Origin: a bacterium
GTDB lineage: Bacteria > CLD3 > SB21
Reading direction: 5' to 3'
Assembly: GCA_008933615.1 (NCBI GenBank)
Contig: WBUR01000038.1
Coordinates: 1 to 40,482 of the forward strand
Length of the DNA: 40,482 nt
Shown here: one piece after another, positions 33,272 to 40,482 of the stretch
Position numbering within the stretch: position 1 is the first letter of the stretch
Layout of the letters: every line of letters starts with the position of its first letter
Program-made: the position numbers and the translations under genes
The notes under the pieces: generated by a model
The model's input: only the letters and a program-made list of their open reading frames with translations
What the model was told of the DNA's origin: nothing
Databases searched by the model: none

Positions 33272-36200
33272 ATGAGAGATTGTAACAGTGAACCTGTTTA
33301 TCCTAAGAATCGAAATGTGTCCTGTGCAAAAAGCGGCCGGAACAGATCGAAAGTATTGTTGTATGTTTCGCTGTTTGGATTTGTGTGTTTATCAGCTATA
33401 CAACTGAACGCTCAAACGTGGTATTCTCAAGGGACCGCCAGTTTTGGTACATTATCCAATTGGAATAACATTGCAGGTGGCGGTGGTGGTAATCCAATAG
33501 CATCCGATCTAACCGATGGCAACAGCACATTTATTATTCAGAATACCCATGCCGTTAATATCGATCAAGATATTACTGTTGACAGTCTAACTATCAATTC
33601 AGGTGGAATTCTCACCAACGACGGGTTTAACGTTTCCCTCAACAGTCACTTCACTAATAATTCGTCTGCCAGCGGAGACGTCGATATCTCTGGTGGAATA
33701 GTAACATTTCAAGGGGGTAGTGCCCAAAAAATAGAGGGCACTCAAAAAACAATATTCAGTGAGCTCACGGTAAGTAATACAGGCGGGTTGACGGCCAATA
33801 CATCGGCTGACATCGATTTGACCATTTTGACTATTACAACGGGAGGTTTTACTTCGGGTTCAGGTAATATCAATATCAATAACTCAGTAACGCACGGAAT
33901 GATTGTCATTGATATTACTGCTGCAACTGATTTTTCGAGTGGTACGTTAGAGTTTGTCGGTAACCGGCGAGCTGTTGTACGGTCTGACCGCAATGTAACA
34001 TACAATAACATCACGATCAACAGTACCGCGGCGACATCCGCCGGGAATGGTGCCGTTGATTTTCGTAGCAATAATGGTACTACGCGAACATTCACCGTCA
34101 ATGGTACATTGGCACGCACATCGGGTGAACCCACTTTTGGAAGCAGTTTAACCCAACCCGTTTTATTGGATTACGGTTCTTCAGGCAAACTCTTGTATAA
34201 CAACGGCGGTGCAGCAATGACTATTTCCAATGAATGGCCGACCTCCTCAACCGAGGCGCCCAGCCAGGTACGGTTTGCGCCTTCAATTAGCTGCACTTAT
34301 ACGATCAATTCGGCAAAACCAATTCCTGATGGCGGTACACTGATCGTTGACGGTTCAACAGCTAATCCGTCTTTAAGCGCGGGAACAGGAAGCATCACAT
34401 ATGGATCCGGAGCAGGGCTTGTATTTAATGGCACCGTAGCACATACTGTAGCATACGAATGGACAACCACGTCCAGCATTGACAGCCTTTACATGAATAA
34501 TTCCGCCGGAGTAACTATTACTTCAGGGCGTCGTTTTGTAAATAAAGTGCTCACTCTCAATTCAGGCGAAATCAAGCACCCTTCTGCTGGTAACGATACA
34601 CTCTATCTTGGCGGCAATCTTGTCGGAGGACTCAGCGGCGGCGGCGCCTACGATACCACGGCATTGAATGGAATTTTGGCCTTCATCGGCTCACAAAACC
34701 AAACCATCACTGGATCTTCGACCATTAATTCAATTTATGTTAACAAACCTTTTGGAACTGCCCAGAACGATTCAACAGTTACGTTAGGCGCTTCTGCAGT
34801 GACCGTCAAACGCAGGCTGGTCATTGAACGGGGGCGTTTCCTTAATAGTTCCGGTACTCTTACTATTTCAGATCTCAGCGGCAGCAAAATTGTCATTAAC
34901 AATTCCAGTATCTTCGAGTTGGCAACTGGCGCTAATAACCTTACATTACCCGCGGTTGATGCAAATAGTACGTCAAGCATCATTACCGGCGGTAAGACTT
35001 TTTTTGGACACACCGCTTCTCAACCGATATTTACGCTTGCAACGGGAAGTACTTTTCAGTTCAATGGTTCCACTGGTGAAACCGTGCCATCCACTATACC
35101 CACATATGGCAAACTCAAGATATCAAATCCAGGGAACGTCACTCTGAGTGCACAAAATGTGATCGTCGACTCTGTGATTTTTACTTCAGGCCTTCTCGTC
35201 CAAGAAGGGAACGGCTCTTTGACCGTTCTCAGCGGTTTCAGGGGCGAGAGTTCAACTTTATTTGTGGCTGGTGCAGTTCGCTTTGTTGTGGTGGATAATA
35301 GTACCTATAGATTTCCAACAGGTGTGCAAACTGGAACTAAGTACCGGTTAGCCACATTCCGGTATCAGGATTTTACAGGCGGCGCCAACGATACGATCGA
35401 AGCGAAATATTTTAACTCCAATCCAGGTGGTAATGTACCTCCTGGCGTTTCATCCATTTCTACGACAGCATACTACACACTCCGACGGGTAGGAGGCACA
35501 GCTCCAAGTAGTGTGACTTACGATTTTACGGCTCGTTATACGGACGCCGGATTTAATCCGGAAAGCCGTAACCGTCTGCTTTTGCAAAATGCAGCTTTGA
35601 CAACTAATCCCAGTTATTTGCTGCTAACCGGAGAAACGCGCGATGAAACTGTAGATAGTATAAGAGTTGCAGGCATTACCGCATTTCCAACTAATAACCA
35701 AATAATCACATTTGGTTCAGGTGGTGCAACAGTAAAGTGGGACGCGGGAGCAGGGGATGGACAGTGGACGAGCCAGCTAAACTGGGATGGAGATGTGTTG
35801 CCTGGCTCCATTGATGATGTAGTTCTTGATAATTCGATAGTAGCGGGATCATACACTGCAACCTTGTCCGGATCAACGGCACAAACCATTCAGTCGTTAG
35901 TTATTGGGGACGGTGCGGGAAATACCGTAGCGCTTTCCATTACAAATACAAATGCAACGCCAATCACCATCACGGCTCTGTCCGGTGGATCCACTGATTC
36001 GTTGTCCGTCTTGAGCGACGGTACATTGACGATAAATGGAACTACAGGCGGAATCAGTATGTTAAATAATGCGGGTTTCAATTTCGCAAACGGAGCAACG
36101 CTTAATATCACTACTGGTTCGGGCTTAGCAACTACAGGCGAACGGACTTTTGGAGCAACAAGTACAACAAACGTTGCAAGTTCAAGTTCCGGAGCCCTTG

Positions 36201-38254
36201 ACCCAGCCACTTACGGCATCCTCAACGTGACGAATTCCAGCGGAACCATCAGTACCAGCGGAAATGTATCTTCTCAAAATTTCACTAAATCTGGCGTTGG
36301 TAGCCTTACGATTACAGGTGATCTGACAATCACCGGTACTTTGTCCAAATCGGGTTCGGGGACATTAACCATAAGCGGCGGAAATTGCAATACGACAGCA
36401 TCGGCAACGGTTAGCGGTGGAATCCTCACGGTAGATGGAAGCAGCGGTCGAATTAATGTCGGCACTACAACAAATACCACAGGCGGCACATTGACCATTG
36501 CAGCAACGGCAACAGGCAACTCCACATTCAGCGGCGCATTCACTAATGGTGGCACCCTGAATGTGAGCGGTTCCGGCACAACTACGTTTTCTAATACTCT
36601 GACAAATACCGGAACCATATCAATGAATACGGGTGCTGGTCTGGTTACCTTTACAGGCAACTATTCTGGCAGCGGGACAGTTTCAGCTACGGGGGCAACT
36701 CCTGACGTTACTTTCAGTGGCGATTTCAGTCCTGGCGGCAACGCAACATTTGGTTCGCAGACTCTGATATTCCAAAGCGATGTGACTGTAACTGGCGGTG
36801 CTCTAACCCTATCATCCAATTCCTCATTTACCGGAAATTCAAAAGATTTTGAAACCAACGGCGGATCGGTTGTTACATCTAGCGGAACGTTATCTTTTCA
36901 AACAGGAACCGGTCAAACCATCACTGGCGCTGTCACATTTCCTTCTCTGACGATTAATAATTCAAACGGCGTTACAATAGGCAACGGGAGCTTGCCGACG
37001 GTAACGGGAACCCTAACGCTGACAGACGGATTAATTAATTTTGCAAATGGCGCAGATTATCTCACTCTAAACAGCGCCTCTTCCGTATCTAGCGGATCAT
37101 CGTCATCTTACGTTAACGGCAAAGTCCGTAAGGTCTATGCTACGGGTTCAAATGTCTCGGGTGTATTTCCGGTGGGAAAACCAAGCGGCCGTTACCAGCC
37201 AGTTACTATAGCGGTAGGTACAGTTACAGGCGCCGGCCAGCACATCACGGTTGAGCAGATCGAAACGAATATTGTTCCGCCTCTTACATCCACATCCGGA
37301 ATTCTTGACGGAACTTTAGCCGTAGTTTCTCAGATTCGTCATTGGAACGTAACTTACTTTGATAACAGCGGCAGTATGACCAATCCTACGATTCGTTTGT
37401 CATGGGATAATAACGGAGCCGGCGGTATCGCAGACGGTGTTGCCAGCAGACCCGGCGGCGGTACATCCAGTTCAACAGATGTTGTCATAGCCCAGCGCAT
37501 AAACGGAACCGGTCTTTGGACGAGCCGCGGTCAAACCGCATTTACGGGTTCCTACGTGGATGGACCCAACAGCAATACAGGAACTGTGACGAGCAGCACG
37601 TCGTTTACGTTAACGAACGGGAACACAGATTTTCTAACCTTTGGCGGATTGAATACAGACGTCTCGCTGCCGGTCGAATTGACTTTGTTCGAAGCAGCGG
37701 AATTAGAAAATGTAGGACATGTAAAACTCGTCTGGAGAACGGAATCAGAAATTGAAAATGCATATTGGTTTGTACAAAAGAAAACGCTTAATACCGAATT
37801 CGTGACTATCGCAACGATTGACGGACAAGGATCGAAGGCTTCCTCGACGGATTACCAATACGTGGATACCGATGTTAAGCCGGGCGACAGTGTCAGTTAT
37901 CGATTGGCCGATATTGCATACAATGGCGATATTACGTTTCACTGGGAAAAATCTTTGAGATTAAAAGTACCTGAACGGTTTGAACTTCTGGCGAATTATC
38001 CTAATCCTTTTAATCCTTCGACTACGATTTCGTATAAGTTACCCAAACAAAGCCGGGTGCAACTGACGATTTATAATGTTCTTGGTCAAAAGGTTCGGGA
38101 ACTGGTTCGTGGCGAGCTACAAGGCGCAGGAGTTCAGAAAGTATTATGGGACAGCCGTAATGACGCCGGATCAACCGTTTCCACCGGTATTTACATTTAT
38201 CGTCTGCAAATCGGAAATTTTAACACGTCGAGAAAAATGATTTTGATGAAATAA
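33272..38254 (+). CDS. Large secreted beta-solenoid adhesin-like protein with T9SS sorting domain (1660 aa)
   Basis: The start at ATG 33272 has GGAG 10 nt upstream; an in-frame TTG at 33233 would add 13 residues and is less likely. A long charged n-region precedes the hydrophobic signal VLLYVSLFGFVCLSAIQL and cleavage after NAQ, near residue 48. The mature protein opens with TWYSQGTASFGTLSNW, similar to the modules of the 2980-aa protein. A second opening (WDAGAGDGQWTSQLNWDG) lies near residue 820. The body is Gly/Ser/Thr/Asn-rich beta-solenoid; the stretch at about 1000-1250 is especially regular (GTLTISGG, GTLNVSGSGT, GTTTFSNTL). A fibronectin-like domain (VKLVWRTESEIENAYWF) is clearly paralogous to that of the other giant. 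The T9SS domain (LANYPNPFNPSTTISY ... SRKMILMK) starts near 1569. It ends before a strong terminator. A surface adhesion role is inferred. Confidence 0.9.
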   Translation: MRDCNSEPVYPKNRNVSCAKSGRNRSKVLLYVSLFGFVCLSAIQLNAQTWYSQGTASFGTLSNWNNIAGGGGGNPIASDLTDGNSTFIIQNTHAVNIDQDITVDSLTINSGGILTNDGFNVSLNSHFTNNSSASGDVDISGGIVTFQGGSAQKIEGTQKTIFSELTVSNTGGLTANTSADIDLTILTITTGGFTSGSGNININNSVTHGMIVIDITAATDFSSGTLEFVGNRRAVVRSDRNVTYNNITINSTAATSAGNGAVDFRSNNGTTRTFTVNGTLARTSGEPTFGSSLTQPVLLDYGSSGKLLYNNGGAAMTISNEWPTSSTEAPSQVRFAPSISCTYTINSAKPIPDGGTLIVDGSTANPSLSAGTGSITYGSGAGLVFNGTVAHTVAYEWTTTSSIDSLYMNNSAGVTITSGRRFVNKVLTLNSGEIKHPSAGNDTLYLGGNLVGGLSGGGAYDTTALNGILAFIGSQNQTITGSSTINSIYVNKPFGTAQNDSTVTLGASAVTVKRRLVIERGRFLNSSGTLTISDLSGSKIVINNSSIFELATGANNLTLPAVDANSTSSIITGGKTFFGHTASQPIFTLATGSTFQFNGSTGETVPSTIPTYGKLKISNPGNVTLSAQNVIVDSVIFTSGLLVQEGNGSLTVLSGFRGESSTLFVAGAVRFVVVDNSTYRFPTGVQTGTKYRLATFRYQDFTGGANDTIEAKYFNSNPGGNVPPGVSSISTTAYYTLRRVGGTAPSSVTYDFTARYTDAGFNPESRNRLLLQNAALTTNPSYLLLTGETRDETVDSIRVAGITAFPTNNQIITFGSGGATVKWDAGAGDGQWTSQLNWDGDVLPGSIDDVVLDNSIVAGSYTATLSGSTAQTIQSLVIGDGAGNTVALSITNTNATPITITALSGGSTDSLSVLSDGTLTINGTTGGISMLNNAGFNFANGATLNITTGSGLATTGERTFGATSTTNVASSSSGALDPATYGILNVTNSSGTISTSGNVSSQNFTKSGVGSLTITGDLTITGTLSKSGSGTLTISGGNCNTTASATVSGGILTVDGSSGRINVGTTTNTTGGTLTIAATATGNSTFSGAFTNGGTLNVSGSGTTTFSNTLTNTGTISMNTGAGLVTFTGNYSGSGTVSATGATPDVTFSGDFSPGGNATFGSQTLIFQSDVTVTGGALTLSSNSSFTGNSKDFETNGGSVVTSSGTLSFQTGTGQTITGAVTFPSLTINNSNGVTIGNGSLPTVTGTLTLTDGLINFANGADYLTLNSASSVSSGSSSSYVNGKVRKVYATGSNVSGVFPVGKPSGRYQPVTIAVGTVTGAGQHITVEQIETNIVPPLTSTSGILDGTLAVVSQIRHWNVTYFDNSGSMTNPTIRLSWDNNGAGGIADGVASRPGGGTSSSTDVVIAQRINGTGLWTSRGQTAFTGSYVDGPNSNTGTVTSSTSFTLTNGNTDFLTFGGLNTDVSLPVELTLFEAAELENVGHVKLVWRTESEIENAYWFVQKKTLNTEFVTIATIDGQGSKASSTDYQYVDTDVKPGDSVSYRLADIAYNGDITFHWEKSLRLKVPERFELLANYPNPFNPSTTISYKLPKQSRVQLTIYNVLGQKVRELVRGELQGAGVQKVLWDSRNDAGSTVSTGIYIYRLQIGNFNTSRKMILMK

Positions 38255-38277
38255 TTCTAGAAGAAATTCAATCAATG

Positions 38278-38312
38278 AAACGGATAACCGAAATGTCGGT
38301 TATCCGTTTTTT
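38278..38312. terminator. Bidirectional terminator between the T9SS and nitrilase genes
   Basis: An 11-bp perfect stem CGGATAACCGA/TCGGTTATCCG with a 4-nt loop AATG, preceded by AAA and followed by a T run. It sits between two convergent genes and can serve both. Confidence 0.9.
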
Positions 38313-38330
38313 ATTTCATTCATCACAAGA

Positions 38331-39119
38331 TTATAAAGAATAAAATTCAGGACGGCGGTCGTTTTGCAGATCGTTCAGAGCGGTTATATTTTTATTCAAG
38401 GCGGTATCAGGATCTATTTCCGTTATGAATAACATTTCCCTTTGAGACGGCGCTTTGTGAATGACTACACCTTTTGGAGCCGTGATCTGGCTTTGGCCGG
38501 TAAACTTCAATTCACCGTGAGTACGTTTATCTGACCCGAAACGGTTTGCTGTCACCGAATAAACCATATTTTCTATACAACGCGTACGCATCGCATCCTG
38601 ACAATAGTTCATCACCAGATTAGACGGATGACAAATCACCTGCGCGCCTTGCAGAACCAGCGTGCGCATGACTTCCGGGAAAATCCAATCGAAACAGACC
38701 ATCATTCCAATTTTTACGCCGCGCACCGTTTGAACCTGCAGAGTAGTATCTCCCGGATCAAACCAGTTCTTTTCCTCATTGAATAAATGTAGTTTTCGAT
38801 ATGTGTGCATAAGTCCTTCCGGCCCGATGAGTAAAGCGCTATTAAAACATTTATCCGCTTTTCTTTCAGCAAACCCCGTGACTATATGATAATTTCGTTC
38901 TTTACACAATGCCCTTAACGCTTCGACAATAGTTGATCCCGACGGATCTTCTGAGAGCTTCATGGTCTCTTCTCTATCGCGAAAATAATAACCTGTAAAT
39001 GGTAGTTCCGGTAAAACGATCAAGTCGGCCGTTGCCTCATGAAGCGCATTAATTACTTTAACCAAATTTTTCTTTATTTGGCCAAAACCCGGCCGAAATT
39101 GATAATATCCAATTCGCAT
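38331..39119 (-). CDS. Carbon-nitrogen hydrolase (nitrilase superfamily)
   Basis: 262 residues with the complete catalytic set of the superfamily: Glu38 in VLPELPFTGY, Lys109 in YRKLHLFNE and Cys142 in MVCFDWIFPE. These enzymes hydrolyse non-peptide C-N bonds in amides or N-carbamoyl compounds through a Cys thioester. The substrate cannot be read from the sequence; relatives include omega-amidases and N-carbamoylputrescine amidases. GGAGAG lies 6 nt before the ATG, and a promoter-like site is about 45 bp upstream. It is divergent from the acyl-CoA synthetase gene and convergent with the T9SS gene, so it appears to be monocistronic. Confidence 0.94.
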   Translation of the reverse strand: MRIGYYQFRPGFGQIKKNLVKVINALHEATADLIVLPELPFTGYYFRDREETMKLSEDPSGSTIVEALRALCKERNYHIVTGFAERKADKCFNSALLIGPEGLMHTYRKLHLFNEEKNWFDPGDTTLQVQTVRGVKIGMMVCFDWIFPEVMRTLVLQGAQVICHPSNLVMNYCQDAMRTRCIENMVYSVTANRFGSDKRTHGELKFTGQSQITAPKGVVIHKAPSQREMLFITEIDPDTALNKNITALNDLQNDRRPEFYSL

Positions 39120-39161
39120 TTTACACTCTCCAATACAACATCATTTAATTACATCGGAATA

Positions 39162-39191
39162 AATATACGACAAAAATGTCCCCTTTTTCAA
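39162..39191 (-). promoter_or_regulatory. Candidate promoter of the nitrilase-family gene
   Basis: Minus strand TTGAAA (39186-39191), 18 bp, TATATT (39162-39167), 42 bp upstream of the start codon. The -10 is the same hexamer as in the tRNA and hsp20 candidate promoters. Confidence 0.4.
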
Positions 39192-39296
39192 ATTTATCCT
39201 GCAAAAAACAAGTGCATGTTTATAAAAAATGTATTATGTTGGCGGCGTAAGTGTTAAAAAACAACATACTCAATCTCATATAGTAAGGAATAGAAC

Positions 39297-40482
39297 TTGA
39301 ACAACCTGGACAAAGTCTTCAAACCCCGCTCCATTGCGATCATTGGAGCATCGAGAAGGAAGCAAACCATCGGACGTGAAATCATTCATAATTTGATCGA
39401 ATATGAATTTACAGGGGCCATTTATCCCGTTAACCCAAACGCCGACTCCATTCACAGCGTTAAATGTTACCCTTCAGTGAAAGAAATCCCTGGCGAGATT
39501 GATCTGGCCATCATCACCGTGCCAAAACAACTTGTTCTAGGTGTCGTGGATGAATGCGGAGAAAAAGGAATTAAAGGGCTAATCGTCATCACTGCTGGCT
39601 TTAGGGAAGTTGGAGCCGAAGGCGCCGCTCTGGAACAAAAATTGGTTGATAAAATCAAGCAGTACGGCATGCGTATGGTCGGCCCCAATTGTATGGGCAT
39701 TATCAATAACGATGAGCAGGTACAAATGAACGCCACGTTTGCCCCGACCCGATTAAGTAAAGGCCAGATCGCTTTTATTTCTCAGAGCGGCGCATTGGGC
39801 GTTGCGATTCTTGAGAATGCCGCCGCACTTCAGCTTGGGATCTCGTGTTTCGCCAGCATAGGCAATAAACCTAATATATCGGGAAATGATCTTTTAGAAT
39901 ACTGGAAGAACGAATCAAACACCAAATTGATTCTTATGTATCTGGAGAGCTTCGGTAATCCGAAGAAGTTCATAGAGATCGCGCGTGGCATCACCCGATT
40001 CAAACCTATCATTGCCGTGAAATCGGGAAGAACTGTAGCAGGCGCACGCGCGGCATCGTCGCATACAGGAGCCTTAGCCGGAGCGGATATCATAGTTGAC
40101 GAGATGTTCCGTCAAGCCGGCGTGATCCGGGTTCCCTCGATTGAACAGTTATTCGACCTTGCGATGGCTTTTGATAAGCAGCCTTTGCCGCACGGCGACC
40201 GCGTCGCGATATTATCCAATGCAGGCGGGCCGGCTATCATGGCAACCGATGCATTGATCAGTAACGGATTGACCTTAGCGGAATTATCTCAAAAAACAAA
40301 AGACGATCTGCGTCAGATACTCTCGCCCGATGCAAGCGTCACCAATCCGATCGACACGACGGCAGGGGGAAACGCCGTTATCTACGGAAAGGCGCTTCAA
40401 ATCCTACTGGCCGATCCCAATGTCGATTCCATGATGGCCATTTTCGTTCCGCCTATGACGGAATTTGCGCGAGAAGTAGCTC
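39297..40482 (+). CDS. NDP-forming acyl-/acetyl-CoA synthetase (3' part cut off)
   Basis: The first 395 residues are present; the gene runs off the window. It begins at TTG 39297: an in-frame stop lies at 39291-39293, AAGGAA lies 6 nt upstream, and the protein then opens LDKVFKPRSIAIIGASR, the usual family start. The CoA-binding Rossmann domain covers about residues 1-130 (IYPVNPN, VGPNCMGI), followed by succinyl-CoA-ligase-like domains with ISQSGALGVAI, and the phospho-histidine H256 in SHTGALAGAD, as in ADP-forming acetyl-CoA synthetases. These enzymes interconvert acyl-CoA, ADP and phosphate with free acid, CoA and ATP, giving ATP by substrate-level phosphorylation in fermenting organisms. 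The ATP-grasp domain, if fused, is outside the window. It is divergent from the nitrilase gene. Confidence 0.93.
   Translation, partial: MNNLDKVFKPRSIAIIGASRRKQTIGREIIHNLIEYEFTGAIYPVNPNADSIHSVKCYPSVKEIPGEIDLAIITVPKQLVLGVVDECGEKGIKGLIVITAGFREVGAEGAALEQKLVDKIKQYGMRMVGPNCMGIINNDEQVQMNATFAPTRLSKGQIAFISQSGALGVAILENAAALQLGISCFASIGNKPNISGNDLLEYWKNESNTKLILMYLESFGNPKKFIEIARGITRFKPIIAVKSGRTVAGARAASSHTGALAGADIIVDEMFRQAGVIRVPSIEQLFDLAMAFDKQPLPHGDRVAILSNAGGPAIMATDALISNGLTLAELSQKTKDDLRQILSPDASVTNPIDTTAGGNAVIYGKALQILLADPNVDSMMAIFVPPMTEFAREVA

Noticed and set aside
36250-36700. Possible CRISPR or tandem DNA repeat from the regular short motifs
   Set aside because: The regularity is at the protein level (GTLT.SG, GTT.FS) with variable DNA; there are no constant repeats and spacers.
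33742-36858. Several minus-strand open frames inside the 1660-aa T9SS gene
   Set aside because: They are antisense to repetitive beta-solenoid sequence and consist of Val/Pro-rich low-complexity peptides with no domain or upstream signals.

Overview
The window looks like a chromosomal contig from an uncultivated or little-studied member of the FCB superphylum (an Ignavibacteriota, Calditrichota or KSB1-like lineage; I cannot decide which). The main evidence is four predicted secreted proteins that end in a type IX secretion (T9SS) type A sorting domain of the 'NYPNPFNP ... SGIY.Y.L ... KKMILLK' kind. Base composition is moderately AT-rich. Promoter-like sites are mostly TTGnnn-N17/18-TAtnTT, and many genes have recognisable Shine-Dalgarno sites.

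Layout. (1) 1-7249, all on the minus strand, read right to left: small heat-shock protein Hsp20, Lon protease, a receiver-histidine kinase, a carboxymuconolactone decarboxylase-like protein, a receiver-PAS-histidine kinase, and an NtrC-type sigma-54 activator cut by the window edge. This is a proteostasis plus phosphorelay cluster. (2) 7507-8580, plus strand: a LamG-domain T9SS cargo protein. (3) 8581-13072, minus: a tight three-gene operon whose first gene encodes an unusual membrane protein (secreted parallel beta-helix, TPR-like helices, one membrane span, cytoplasmic coiled coil and a C-terminal J-domain), followed by a sensor kinase and an OmpR-type regulator. It is my best candidate for an undescribed system. 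(4) 13217-16207, minus: a polyferredoxin-like membrane protein, a FAD oxidoreductase and ribosomal protein bS21. (5) 16313-20231, minus: an ArsR/SmtB-type metal sensor with a readable promoter and operator, a metal-efflux permease, and a calcium-motif FG-GAP T9SS protein 7 bp downstream. (6) 20259-21922, plus: tRNA-Arg(ACG), a terminator, a GT2 glycosyltransferase and a DedA membrane protein. (7) 21942-38254: two giant T9SS adhesin-like proteins (2980 and 1660 aa), transcribed divergently, flanking a decayed Nramp-Usp metal transporter locus that carries a palindromic repeat. (8) 38331-40482: a nitrilase-superfamily amidohydrolase (minus) and the start of an NDP-forming acyl-CoA synthetase (plus).

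Overall the region combines envelope and surface functions (T9SS cargo, beta-helix sensor, metal efflux) with stress signalling. No T9SS machinery, CRISPR array, phage, transposase or plasmid gene is visible. All functional assignments come from reading motifs; no database search was possible.
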